The notes beneath the pieces are model-generated. The model was not told the DNA's origin. It saw only the letters and a program-made list of their open reading frames with translations, and made no database searches. DNA of 64,000 nucleotides from Microbacterium proteolyticum (GTDB lineage: Bacteria; Actinomycetota; Actinomycetes; Actinomycetales; Microbacteriaceae): NCBI RefSeq assembly GCF_029639405.1, contig NZ_CP121274.1, positions 3,770,224-3,834,223 of the forward strand. Direction: 5' to 3'. Position 1 is the first letter of the stretch. Each line of letters starts with the position of its first letter. Positions 35,236-44,552 of this stretch are shown here, in pieces. The translations under genes and the position numbers were made by a program.

Positions 35236-36012
35236 ATGAAGATCGTGGTCCTGGTGAAAGATGTGCCCGACACGTGGGGCGAGCGCAGACTCGACCTCGA
35301 AACGGGGCTCGCGCGGCGCGACGAGAGCGATCACGTCCTCGACGAGATCGACGAGCGCGCCCTCGAGGTCGCCCTGGCCTTCGCCGACGGGCATCCGGAT
35401 GCCGAGGTCGTCGCCGTCTCGATGGCGCCCGAGGCCGCCACGGCCACGCTGCGCAAAGCGCTCGCGATGGGGGCCCACTCCGCGGTCCACGTCGTGGACG
35501 ACGCCCTGCGCGGAGCGGACGTCGCGCTCACCGCCGAGGTGCTGGCGGCCACGCTGTCGCGCGTCGGCTTCGATCTCGTCGTCGCCGGGAACCTCTCCAC
35601 CGATGGCGCGGGCGGGGTGCTCCCCGCCATGCTCGCCGAGCACCTGCGCGTGCCGCACGCCACGTCGCTCTCGGACGTCGAGATTGGGGATGCCACGGTG
35701 TCGGGCACCCGGACCACCGAGGCCGCCACCGCGCGGGTGTCCGCGCCGCTGCCTGCCGTGATCTCGATCACCGAGGCGCTGCCCGATGGCCGATTCCCCA
35801 CGTTCAAAGGCATCCTGGCGGCGAAGAAGAAGCCGTTCGAGACGCTCTCGCTCGCCGACCTCGGGGTCGACGCGGATCCGGCGCGGGCGCCGTGGTCGAT
35901 CCTCACGTCGGTCGCCGCGCGGCCCCCGCGCTCCGCCGGGACCACGCTCGTCGACGAGGGCGACGCCGGGGAACGGCTCGCGGCGTTCCTCCTCGAGAAC
36001 CGGCTGGCGTGA
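35236..36012 (+). CDS. etfB: electron transfer flavoprotein beta subunit
   Basis: 258 residues. It starts [18 protein letters not shown], the classic ETF-beta beginning, and includes the AMP-binding region ([23 protein letters not shown]) and the conserved late KFKG-like [13 protein letters not shown]. With EtfA it carries electrons from acyl-CoA dehydrogenases to the respiratory chain via ETF dehydrogenase. The etfA gene begins 10 bases downstream with its own AGGAGG. The location after the prp operon is consistent with short-chain acyl oxidation. Confidence 0.94.
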   Translation: MKIVVLVKDVPDTWGERRLDLETGLARRDESDHVLDEIDERALEVALAFADGHPDAEVVAVSMAPEAATATLRKALAMGAHSAVHVVDDALRGADVALTAEVLAATLSRVGFDLVVAGNLSTDGAGGVLPAMLAEHLRVPHATSLSDVEIGDATVSGTRTTEAATARVSAPLPAVISITEALPDGRFPTFKGILAAKKKPFETLSLADLGVDADPARAPWSILTSVAARPPRSAGTTLVDEGDAGERLAAFLLENRLA

Positions 36013-36022
36013 GGAGGCGACG

Positions 36023-36991
36023 ATGACCGACACGATCCTGGTCCTGCTCGAGACCGCCCCGGGCGGCGGGCTCGCGAAGACCGCCGCCGGCCTGCTCGGC
36101 GCGGCGCGCGGCATCGGCTCCGCCGTCGCGCTCATCGTCGCCGACGGCGACACCCGGGCGCTCGCGGACGACGCCCGCGCCGCGGGTGCCGAACGCGTCC
36201 TCGTCGCACCCGACGACCCCACGGCCCTGAGCGGCCCCGTCGTCGACGCCCTCGACGCGGCGTTCGCGCAGCTCTCCCCCGCCGCCGTGCTCCTCCCGCA
36301 CACGGTCGACGGACGCGACGTCGCGGGACGCTTCGCCGCCCGTCGCCGTCTACCCCTCGCGATGGATGCCGTGGGCCTCGACCGCGACGACCTCGGCGTC
36401 CTCGCCCGGCACTCGGTCTTCGGCGGCGGATTCGACGTGACATCCGGCTCGACTCTCGGACCGCTCGTCGTGACCGTCCGCCCCGGGGCGATCGACGCGC
36501 GCGCGGAGGCGGTGCCGGACGCCCCCGTCGAGACGCTCGCCGTGACCCCTTCGGGCCTTCCCGCCGCCCGTGTCGAGCACGCTGAGCCGGTCGTCGCGAC
36601 GTCGACCCGTCCCGAACTGCGGGGGGCCGCCGCCGTCGTGTCGGGCGGGCGCGGCCTCGGCTCGGTCGAGGGGTTCGCGCTCGTCGAGCAGCTCGCCGAC
36701 GCACTGGGAGCCGCCGTGGGCGCGTCGCGCGCGGCGGTGGATGCCGGCTACGTCGCCGCCGCGGCCCAGGTCGGTCAGACCGGGGTCTCGGTGTCGCCGC
36801 GGCTGTACGTCGCGCTCGGGATCAGCGGCGCGATCCAGCACCGGGCGGGCATGCAGACGGCGCAGACGATCGTCGCGATCAACAAGGACCCCGAGGCGCC
36901 GATCTTCGCCATCGCCGACCTCGGCATCGTCGGCGACGTCTTCACCGTGGTGCCCCAGGCGATCGCCGCGCTGGAAGCGAAGCGCTCATGA
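36023..36991 (+). CDS. etfA: electron transfer flavoprotein alpha subunit
   Basis: 322 residues from the ATG at 36023. The C-terminal FAD domain is well preserved: [58 protein letters not shown] and [21 protein letters not shown]. It pairs with EtfB. The stop overlaps the ATG of the following cytochrome b-like gene (ATGA), suggesting that all three are made together, which hints at a membrane partner for the ETF pair. Confidence 0.95.
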   Translation: MTDTILVLLETAPGGGLAKTAAGLLGAARGIGSAVALIVADGDTRALADDARAAGAERVLVAPDDPTALSGPVVDALDAAFAQLSPAAVLLPHTVDGRDVAGRFAARRRLPLAMDAVGLDRDDLGVLARHSVFGGGFDVTSGSTLGPLVVTVRPGAIDARAEAVPDAPVETLAVTPSGLPAARVEHAEPVVATSTRPELRGAAAVVSGGRGLGSVEGFALVEQLADALGAAVGASRAAVDAGYVAAAAQVGQTGVSVSPRLYVALGISGAIQHRAGMQTAQTIVAINKDPEAPIFAIADLGIVGDVFTVVPQAIAALEAKRS

Positions 36992-38403
36992 ACGGCGTCC
37001 TGCGCCGAGGGCTCCCTCGCGTGCCGGGCGGGGAGCCGTGGCCGCCGGCGGGCGACGGCGCCGATCCTTCCGGCGGAGTTCTCGCCCGATCCGCCGTCAC
37101 GGACGGGGCCTCCGCGGAGAGTCGGCCGGGGAGTCCGCAGGAGGGCGCGCCGTCGCGGCCCCCGACGACGGATGAGGTCCTCCCCGTCACGCCCACCGTC
37201 GTCGCGCCCGCGTCCGCCGAGACTGCGGCCCCGGGCCTTCGGCGAGGGCTCCCCCGCGTGTCCGGCGGCGAGCCGTGGCCACCGGCCTCCGCGCCACCCG
37301 CCGTCGCTCCCGCGCGCCCCGCCGCCGCTTCCACGGCCGCGCCCGCGCCCGCGCCCGTGCCGAGCAGCACGGCCACGGCATCCACCGGTTCCGTGGCATC
37401 CGCTTCCCCACGCCCGCCGCTGCGAGGCCGACAGAGCGTCTTCCCGACGGCGTCGTCGGAGCGGTGGATCGCCCTGCGGGCCGAGCGCATCGGACGCGAG
37501 CGCACGCGCGACGTCGCGGCTCCCCGGCGAACCGGGATCGTTCTCGTGGCGGCCGTCGGTCTGGGGTTCGCCGCGGGGATGGTCGTGCTGCTGACCCGCT
37601 GGCTCCTGAGCACACCGGCAGGCGTCGCGTTCCTCACCGCCTATCCGGGCGAGTACCCGCTTCCCGCCGCCGCCCCCGTCGGCCTTCCCGCATGGCTCGG
37701 GTGGCAGCACTTCCTCAACGCGTTCTTCCTCGTGCTGATCGTGCGCTCGGGTCTCCAGGTGCGACACCAGAAGCGGCCGTCCGCATTCTGGTCACCGCGC
37801 CGCGATCCGAAACGGAAGATCAGCCTCACCCTGTGGTTCCATCAGGCGCTCGACGTGCTCTGGATCGCGAACGGCGTCCTGTTCCTCGTGCTGCTGTTCG
37901 CGACCGGGCAATGGATGCGGATCGTCCCGACGTCGTGGGAGGTGATCCCGAACGCCCTCAGCGCGGCCGCGCAGTACGCGTCGCTCGACTGGCCCACGGA
38001 GAACGGATGGCTGAACTACAACGCCCTGCAGCAGCTGGCGTACTTCACGATCGTCTTCGTCGCGGCCCCGCTCGCGATCGCCACCGGGGTCCGCATGTCG
38101 GGGGTCTGGCCGCGCAACGCGACCCGCCTCACCCGTGCCTATCCGGTCGAGTGGGCGCGCGCCGTCCACTACCCCGTCATGCTGTTCTTCGTCGCGTTCA
38201 CCGTGGTGCACGTCGGACTCGTGCTCGCCACGGGTGCGCGCCGCAACCTGAACCACATGTACGCCGCGCAGGACGGTGACGGCTGGCTCGGAGTGGTGCT
38301 GTTCGCGGCGTCGATCGCGGTGATCGCCGCCGCGTGGCTCGCCGCGAGACCTGTGGTCCTCGCCCCGATCGCCCGCCTGTTCGGCAGCGTCGCGACGCGC
38401 TGA
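36988..38403 (+). CDS. cytochrome b/b561-like membrane protein with repetitive N-terminus
   Basis: 471 residues. The first 170 are Pro/Ala-rich and low in complexity. They include two near-identical copies of RGLPRV(P/S)GGEPWPPA at about residues 7-21 and 87-101. The C-terminal 290 residues contain four to five membrane helices with spaced histidines ([38 protein letters not shown]), as in di-haem cytochrome b subunits. It is coupled to etfA through ATGA. It may pass ETF electrons into the membrane or serve another reductase. The true start might be internal, near 37441, but no better site is obvious. Confidence 0.75.
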   Translation: MNGVLRRGLPRVPGGEPWPPAGDGADPSGGVLARSAVTDGASAESRPGSPQEGAPSRPPTTDEVLPVTPTVVAPASAETAAPGLRRGLPRVSGGEPWPPASAPPAVAPARPAAASTAAPAPAPVPSSTATASTGSVASASPRPPLRGRQSVFPTASSERWIALRAERIGRERTRDVAAPRRTGIVLVAAVGLGFAAGMVVLLTRWLLSTPAGVAFLTAYPGEYPLPAAAPVGLPAWLGWQHFLNAFFLVLIVRSGLQVRHQKRPSAFWSPRRDPKRKISLTLWFHQALDVLWIANGVLFLVLLFATGQWMRIVPTSWEVIPNALSAAAQYASLDWPTENGWLNYNALQQLAYFTIVFVAAPLAIATGVRMSGVWPRNATRLTRAYPVEWARAVHYPVMLFFVAFTVVHVGLVLATGARRNLNHMYAAQDGDGWLGVVLFAASIAVIAAAWLAARPVVLAPIARLFGSVATR

Positions 38404-38409
38404 CGGCGG

Positions 38410-38877
38410 TCAGGCGACGGTGAAGACGACCTCGACCTCGACCGGGCTGTCCAGCGGAAGCACCGGGACGCCGACCGCGGAGCGGGCGTGCGCACCGGCG
38501 TCGCCGAACACCTCGCCGAGGAACTCGCTCGCCCCGTTGATGACGCCCGGCTGACCGGTGAACTCGGGCACGGATGCCACGAAGCCCGTGATCTTCAGGA
38601 CACCGGTGAGGTTGTCGACGCCGCCGACGAGCGACGCGGCCGCGGCGAGGGCGTTGAGCGCGCTCTGCCGCGCGTAGGTCTTGGCATCCGCGGGAGACAC
38701 GAGTCCGTCGCCCTCGCCGACCTTGCCGGTCGCGGGGAGCGCGCCCTGCACCATCGGAAGCTGGCCGGAGGTGTACACGAGGTCGCCGTGACGCTTCGCC
38801 GGGATGTAGGCCGCGACGGGCGGGACGACACCGGGCACCTCGACACCGAGCGCCGCCAGGCGCTCCGAGACGCTCAC
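38410..38877 (-). CDS. RidA/YjgF-family protein
   Basis: 155 residues from the GTG at 38877. RidA-like features are YIPAKRHGDLVYTSGQLPMVQG, SALNALAAAASLVGGVDNLTGVLKITGFV, and the C-terminal ARSAVGVPVLPLDSPVEVEVVFTVA. Members hydrolyse reactive enamine/imine intermediates, although the longer bacterial subgroup may have other activities. The start overlaps the stop of the DUF4177-type gene by 4 bases. The gene is convergent with the cytochrome b-like gene, with only 6 bases between the stops. Confidence 0.87.
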   Translation of the reverse strand: MSVSERLAALGVEVPGVVPPVAAYIPAKRHGDLVYTSGQLPMVQGALPATGKVGEGDGLVSPADAKTYARQSALNALAAAASLVGGVDNLTGVLKITGFVASVPEFTGQPGVINGASEFLGEVFGDAGAHARSAVGVPVLPLDSPVEVEVVFTVA

Positions 38878-39092
38878 TGCTGGCCCTCGAACTGGCGAGC
38901 GGCGGTGGCGGCGGCACCGAGGCCGGCGTTGGCCTCCCCGCCGCCCACGGGACGCTTGAAGTACGCCACGAGGCCGCCCTCGGGGCCGGTCACGACCTGG
39001 ACGAGCTCCCACCCCTGCTTGCCCCAGTTATTGAGGATGGCGGCGGTGTTGTGGATCAGCAGCGGCGTGGTGAGGTATTCCCACGTGGTCAT
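38874..39092 (-). CDS. DUF4177-type small protein
   Basis: 72 residues, beginning MTTWEYLTTPLLIHN and including WGKQGWELVQVVTGPEGGLVAYFKRP, which is the common pattern of the DUF4177 fold (a strand, an NxxGxxGWELV segment, and two further strands). Function is unknown. It lies upstream of, and is coupled to, the RidA-like gene, and it is divergent from the penicillin-binding protein gene. Confidence 0.8.
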   Translation of the reverse strand: MTTWEYLTTPLLIHNTAAILNNWGKQGWELVQVVTGPEGGLVAYFKRPVGGGEANAGLGAAATAARQFEGQQ

Positions 39093-39201
39093 CGGGGCTC
39101 CCGGCGGGTCGGCTCGGCGGTCGAGCGAGAGGGTGGACGCGTACGCGCGCGAGCGCACGCCTTCAAGGCATCGCCCAGCAACGTCGCTTAGCATCAAGCC
39201 T

Positions 39202-41919
39202 ATGCCTGAGAACAAACGTACGGCCAGCGGCGCCCTCGGGGGCATCGTCGGTCTCGTCGGCCTGAGCGCAGCCGCCGGCCTCCTCGTGACCGCGGCCGTC
39301 ACCCCGGCGATCGCCGTTTCGGGCCTGGCGGCGTCGAGCGCGATCACGATCTTCGACAACATGCCGAGCTACCTCCAGCCCGACAAGCTCATGCTGCCGA
39401 CGACGCTCATGGCCGGCGACCAGGTGCTCGCGAAGTTCTACGACCAGAACCGTTCGCCGGTGACCTTCGACCAGGTCAACCCGGTCATGTACGACGCGAT
39501 CCTCTCGTCGGAAGACCCCCGCTACTACCAGCACGGCGGCGTCGACCTCATCGGCACGACGCGCGCGCTCCTCAGCAACGCGGCCGGCGGCGCGACGCAG
39601 GGCGGGTCCTCGATCAGCCAGCAGTACGTGAAGAACGTGCTCGTGCAGCGATGCGAGCGCAGCGCCAAGGCCACCGACGCCGTCGAGGCGACCGACACCA
39701 CCCCCGCCATCCCCGCGAAGACGCGCGACGAGGCGCTGCAGGAGTGCGCGCTCGAGGCGATCCAGGCCGACGGCGTCGAGGGCTACCAGCGCAAGCTGCA
39801 GGAGATGCGCTACGCGGTGCAGCTCGAGAAGCAGTACACGAAGGACGAGATCCTCCTCGGCTACCTGAACATCGCCAACTTCGGTGGCGTGACGTACGGC
39901 ATCGACGCCGCCGCCAAGCGGTACTTCAACGTCTCGGCCGCCGACCTCAACATCGGTCAGGCCGCGGTCCTCGCCGGCATGGTGCAGAACCCCAACCGTT
40001 TCCGCATCGACCTGTCCGACGGCTCGATCGTGGATGCCGACGGCATCGCGTACAACAAGGCGGCCGACGGCTCGATCGACGACGTGGAGCAGAGCACCAT
40101 CCAGGCGCTCTACACGCTGCGCGACAACGGTGAGATCACGCAGGAGCAGCTGGTCGCCGCGGCCGACGGGTACAGCGAGACGAAGGGGCGTCAGCTGTAC
40201 GTCCTCAGCCGCATGGAGGACGACGGCAAGATCACGCACGAGCAGTTCGTCCAGTACGCGCTCGAGCCGATCACCCCGAACCTCACGTCGACCTCTCAGG
40301 GGTGCGCGGTGTCGGCGGCGCCCTACTTCTGCCAGCTCGTCGTGGCCACGATCCTGAGCGACCCCGCCTTCGGCGCCGAGGACGACGATCGTGTCCAGGC
40401 ATTGCGTCAGGACGGACTCACCATCCAGACGACGCTCGACCTGCGGATGCAGGAGGCGGCGCAGAACGCCATGAACAACGTCGTGCCGTCCAGTGACGAC
40501 AGGCTGAAGCTCGGGTCGACCGCGCTCAGCCTCGAAGCGAAGACCGGGCGCGTTCTGGCTGTCGCGCAGAACACGAAGTTCCCGGAGGATCCGACGCAGT
40601 CGGAGAACGATCCGTCCTACAGCTCGATCGTGTTCGCCGGCAACAGCGAGCTCGGCGGCTCCATCGGCTTCAACGCCGGATCGACCTTCAAGATCTTCAC
40701 CCTGGTCGACTGGCTCGAGAAGGGGAACTCCCTCAACGCACAGTTGAACGGGCGTCTCCAGCCCGTGCCGAACATGAAGAACTCGTGCACGGGTCCCTGG
40801 GTCAACACCGACCGGTACCAGATCGAGAACTTCGATCAGAATCCGGGTTACTACGGCACACCCCTGCGCTTCACGAAGGAGTCGTTGAACACCGGCTACC
40901 TGGCGATGGCCGCGCAGCTCGACCTCTGCGACATCGCCAACGTCGCGAAGAAGATGGGCGTCGGCACCACCGGCGACGGCAAGCCGATCACGATGGAGAA
41001 CGCCAACGAGGTCATCGGTAGCGACAACGTCTCGCCCCTGGCCATGGCCGGCGCCTTCGCCACGGTCGCCAACGGCGGGTCGCACTGCCAGCCGAAGCTG
41101 ATCGACAAGGTGACGGATGCCGACGGCGCGGAGCGTCCGATCCCCGATCGCACCTGCGAGACCGTGCTGACCGCCGAGGTCGCCGCCACCGCCGCCTACG
41201 CCCTGCAGGGCGTCATGAGCAGCGGCGGCACGGGCCAGACCGCCAACCCCCAGGACGGCACTCCTGTGCTGGGCAAGACCGGTACGCACGAGGCCCACGA
41301 GACGTGGATGATCGAGTCGTCCACCAACGTCACGACGGCCGTCTGGGTCGGCAACTGGGACGGTGGCAGGGAGACGCTGTTCCGGAAGTACGCCAACGGG
41401 TACCAGATGAGCGACATGCGCTACGCGGTCGCTCGCCAGGTGCAGAGCGCGGCCGACGAGTTCTACGGCGGAGACCGGTTCCCCGACCCCGCGCAGAACC
41501 TCTTGCGCACGGTGACCAAGGACGTGCCGAACGTCGTCGGGCGCAGCATCGACGAGGCCCGGTCGACGTTGCAGAGCGCCGGCTTCTCCGTGACCGTGGG
41601 CGACCCGGTCGACGCGGAGTTCGGCGGCGACCGCGTGGCCGCGCAGAGCCCGAGCGGTTCCGCTCCCGCGGGCGCGTCGATCACCATCAGCCCCGGCAAC
41701 GGCCAGGGCGGAACGGTGCCGGACGTCTCCGGCCAGAACCTCAACGCGGCCCAGTCCGCCCTGAAGTCGGCCGGGTACAACAACCTGTCGGTGAGCTGCA
41801 AGGACGACAGCGGGGCACCCGACGAGGGTCGTGTCACGGCCACGAACCCCGCCGGCGGCACCTCGGCGAACAAGAGCACCGCGATCGTGCTCGACGTCGT
41901 GAAGAAGAAGTGCCAGTGA
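39202..41919 (+). CDS. class A penicillin-binding protein with PASTA domains
   Basis: 905 residues from the ATG at 39202. An N-terminal membrane anchor (LVGLSAAAGLLVTAAVTPAIA) is followed by a glycosyltransferase 51 domain (SSEDPRYYQHGGVD, GGSSISQQYVKN). The transpeptidase domain has GSTFK as the catalytic SxxK and KTGT near the end. Two PASTA repeats (PNVVGRSIDEARSTLQSAGF and PDVSGQNLNAAQSALKSAGY) close the protein. It polymerises and cross-links peptidoglycan outside the membrane. The stop overlaps the following phosphoesterase GTG, so they are co-translated. Confidence 0.95.
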   Translation: MPENKRTASGALGGIVGLVGLSAAAGLLVTAAVTPAIAVSGLAASSAITIFDNMPSYLQPDKLMLPTTLMAGDQVLAKFYDQNRSPVTFDQVNPVMYDAILSSEDPRYYQHGGVDLIGTTRALLSNAAGGATQGGSSISQQYVKNVLVQRCERSAKATDAVEATDTTPAIPAKTRDEALQECALEAIQADGVEGYQRKLQEMRYAVQLEKQYTKDEILLGYLNIANFGGVTYGIDAAAKRYFNVSAADLNIGQAAVLAGMVQNPNRFRIDLSDGSIVDADGIAYNKAADGSIDDVEQSTIQALYTLRDNGEITQEQLVAAADGYSETKGRQLYVLSRMEDDGKITHEQFVQYALEPITPNLTSTSQGCAVSAAPYFCQLVVATILSDPAFGAEDDDRVQALRQDGLTIQTTLDLRMQEAAQNAMNNVVPSSDDRLKLGSTALSLEAKTGRVLAVAQNTKFPEDPTQSENDPSYSSIVFAGNSELGGSIGFNAGSTFKIFTLVDWLEKGNSLNAQLNGRLQPVPNMKNSCTGPWVNTDRYQIENFDQNPGYYGTPLRFTKESLNTGYLAMAAQLDLCDIANVAKKMGVGTTGDGKPITMENANEVIGSDNVSPLAMAGAFATVANGGSHCQPKLIDKVTDADGAERPIPDRTCETVLTAEVAATAAYALQGVMSSGGTGQTANPQDGTPVLGKTGTHEAHETWMIESSTNVTTAVWVGNWDGGRETLFRKYANGYQMSDMRYAVARQVQSAADEFYGGDRFPDPAQNLLRTVTKDVPNVVGRSIDEARSTLQSAGFSVTVGDPVDAEFGGDRVAAQSPSGSAPAGASITISPGNGQGGTVPDVSGQNLNAAQSALKSAGYNNLSVSCKDDSGAPDEGRVTATNPAGGTSANKSTAIVLDVVKKKCQ

Positions 41920-42839
41920 CGCGTCCCGTCGCGACGGCCGCCCTCGCGCCCCTCGGGGTCGCGGGGGCGGCCGCTGTCGGCGCCGCGGTCTGGGGCATGG
42001 GCGTCGAGCGCTATCTGTTCACCGTCCGCTACCACGCGCTGCGCGTGCTCCCCAAGGGCGCGGATGCCCTACGCGTCCTGCACGTCTCCGACGCGCACAT
42101 GGCTCCCTGGCAGCATCGCAAGCAGGAGTGGATGGCACGGCTCGTCGAGCTCGCGCCCGACCTCGTCGTGAACACCGGCGACAACCTCGGCCACCGCGAC
42201 GGGCTCAGCGGCATCCGCACCGCTTTCGCCCCGCTGCGCGGCGTGCCCGGCCTGGTGGTCCACGGGTCGAACGACTACCAGGAGCCCGCTCCGCGCAATC
42301 CGCTGCGGTACTTCACGGGGCCCTCGGGGAGCGTGCCCGACCACAAGCACCTCGACATCGACGCGCTCGATCGCTTCTTCACCGACGACCTCGGTTGGAG
42401 CATCCTCGACGACACCGCCGTGTCCTTCGACGTGAAGGGTCTTCGCCTCACCGCGTTCGGGGTCGACGACGCCCACCGCAACTGGGACAAGCCCGAGCTC
42501 ATCCCGCCGGTCCTGTCGACCCTGGATGCCGCCGATCTGACCCTCGGCGTGATGCACGCCCCCTACCGACGGACGCTCGACCGCTTCGTCGATCTCGGCG
42601 CCGACGTGCTGCTGGCCGGCCACACGCACGGGGGCCAGGTACGCGTCCCCTTCAGTCGGAAAGCGCTCGTCTCGAACTGCGACCTTCCGCTCGACCAGGC
42701 GCGCGGGCTCAGCGAGTGGTCGCACGGCGGCCGGACCGTTCCCCTGAACGTCAGCGCCGGGCTCGGGCACTCCATCTACGCACCGGTGCGGTTCGCCTGT
42801 CGGCCCGAGGCCACGCTGCTCACGCTGCTGCCGCGCTGA
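41916..42839 (+). CDS. calcineurin-like metallophosphoesterase
   Basis: 307 residues from the GTG at 41916. A short hydrophobic N-terminus may anchor it. Metal-binding motifs follow in order: LHVSDAHM, VNTGDNLG, VHGSNDYQEP, and LLAGHTHGGQ. This is the YkuE/YpbG-like subgroup that often follows class A PBP genes in actinobacteria. The substrate is unknown; an envelope phosphodiester or lipid is likely. A strong terminator follows. Confidence 0.9.
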   Translation: MTRPVATAALAPLGVAGAAAVGAAVWGMGVERYLFTVRYHALRVLPKGADALRVLHVSDAHMAPWQHRKQEWMARLVELAPDLVVNTGDNLGHRDGLSGIRTAFAPLRGVPGLVVHGSNDYQEPAPRNPLRYFTGPSGSVPDHKHLDIDALDRFFTDDLGWSILDDTAVSFDVKGLRLTAFGVDDAHRNWDKPELIPPVLSTLDAADLTLGVMHAPYRRTLDRFVDLGADVLLAGHTHGGQVRVPFSRKALVSNCDLPLDQARGLSEWSHGGRTVPLNVSAGLGHSIYAPVRFACRPEATLLTLLPR

Positions 42840-42857
42840 CGCCTTCTCCCCCGTCGC

Positions 42858-42893
42858 CGAAAGGGTCGATCCATCCACGGATCGGCCCTTTCG
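42858..42893 (+). terminator. terminator after the PBP-phosphoesterase operon
   Basis: A 15-bp stem (CGAAAGGGTCGATCC with GGATCGGCCCTTTCG, one G-U pair) with a 6-base loop, 18 bases after the stop. Confidence 0.82.
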
Positions 42894-42953
42894 CACGTCG
42901 CGCGAACGCGCCCGGATCGCATGATCGAGTCTCCTCGACCGAAGGGACACTCG

Positions 42954-44460
42954 ATGCATCACCCTCCTCCCCCGCGCCGCCGTCTTCTGCGCACCGCGCT
43001 CACCCTCGCTCTGATCGCCGTCGCGACCGTTCCCGTCCTCGCCACCGCGCCCGCCCACGCCGCCGAACAGGGAACGGGGTTCGGCACGTGGGCTCCGCTG
43101 TCGTGGACCGGTTTGGCACGGGTCCATGCGGGTCGGCGACGTCCACACGTACTGCATCCACCCCGGGCTCCCCGTGGCGACGGGGACGACCACCGACAAT
43201 GGCGAGACATCCGACGTGAACGGTCTCACCCCGCAACAGCTCGTGTCGATCAACCACCTCGTGACGACCTACGGGCAGACCGACGACCCGGTGCAGGCCG
43301 CCGGCGTCGGCTGGGCGGTGAAGGCGATCGTCGACCGTGACACGACACTGCACTCGTGGGGGTACGAGGGCGACTCGCTGCGCGAGGCGATCGACGGCAT
43401 CATGCGCCGCGCCAGCCCGGAGAACAGTGCCGCCGTGCAGGATCGCGCCGAACGGTACCTCGCCGAGGCGGCGACGATCCGGGTCCCGCGCGTGGGCGGA
43501 GCCCTCCTGCTGACGGTCGACGACGACGATCCGACGCGCGGAACCGTCACCGCGGACGTCGACCCGGATGCCACCGGCGGTGTCCACCTCGACGGAGCGG
43601 TCTTCGCCGACACCGGGTCGGCCGATCGCACCGCGGTGACTCCGGGCACGTCGTACCCGATCCTCGCCTCCCCGCCCGCGAACTCCGACGGGCGCCCCTA
43701 CACGGTGCGCGCACGCGGCGCCTTCACCGTGCGCGCGGCCGCCATCCGCTACTTCACCACCCCCGGGCAGCAGGAGTCGGCCGGCCCCGCCGCCCCGGTG
43801 CGCTTCGACCTCACCGCGGAGGACGCGGCGGCGCGCCCCGTGCGCTTCTCGCCGCGCATCCAGACGCACGCGCGCCTAGAGGACGGCCGGTTCGTCGACG
43901 AGGTGCTGTTCTCCTCCGGAGAGGGCGTCTGGCCCCGGCGGGCCGATGGCACGTTCGTGACGATCCGCGCGCGCGCCGACCTCTACCGGACCGGGGCCTT
44001 CCCCGCCGAGTCCCCCGAGGTCCCCGGCGGCCTGCAGCCCATCGGCCACCTCGAGCTGACCACCGATCCGACCCGGGGTGCCGGGACCTACACCGCCACC
44101 ACCGACGACCCGCTCCCCGGGCCGGGCGTCTACACGGCCGTGTGGCGCATCGAACGCGCGGATCAGGATGCCGCGACGGTCCCCCATCTTCCCGGACGTT
44201 TCGCCTGGGTCGAGCGGTTCGCCACACCGGCACAGACCCAGCAGCTGGTCGCCCCTCCTCCGTCCGCCCCCTCCCCGGCTCCCACGGCGACCCCGGCGGT
44301 CGCCCCACCGCCCCCGCTGACACCTCCGGCCGCGTCCCTCGCGATGACGGGGCTGAGCCCCACGGGCCTGGCCGCGAGCGGAACCGTCGCCGCCGCTGCT
44401 CTGGCCGCCGGGATCGCAGCCCTCGTCGTGGCACGTCGTCGAGGGGCCGCCTGCGCCTGA
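42954..44460 (+). pseudogene. thioester-domain-like surface protein with an apparent frameshift
   Basis: A signal peptide (RRRLLRTALTLALIAVATVPVLATAPAHA) begins at the ATG at 42954, but its frame leaves the conserved sequence after LSWTG at about 43112. The rest of the protein, from GDVHTYCIHPG, is in a different frame, open from about 43100 to 44460. The distal frame has a candidate thioester Cys (TYCIHPG) and Gln (PVQAAGVGW), beta domains (GAGTYTATTDD, GPGVYTAVW), an LPXTG-like LAMTG, a membrane helix and basic tail. It is paralogous to 12106-15108. One indel near 43110-43125 would rejoin the frames. It may be a true pseudogene, phase variation or a sequencing error. Confidence 0.75.
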
Positions 44461-44475
44461 GACGGGGACACCGGT

Positions 44476-44516
44476 GTCGGGCGGGCGAGGAAGTCCCGGC
44501 GACGCGCCCGCCCGAC
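44476..44516 (+). terminator. GC-rich hairpin after the surface-protein gene
   Basis: Perfect 12-bp arms GTCGGGCGGGCG and CGCCCGCCCGAC with a 17-base loop, 16 bases downstream of the stop and before tRNA-Pro. Confidence 0.6.
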
Positions 44517-44552
44517 GCCCCGGTTCGAAGCACGGCCGCGAACGGGGTAGAC

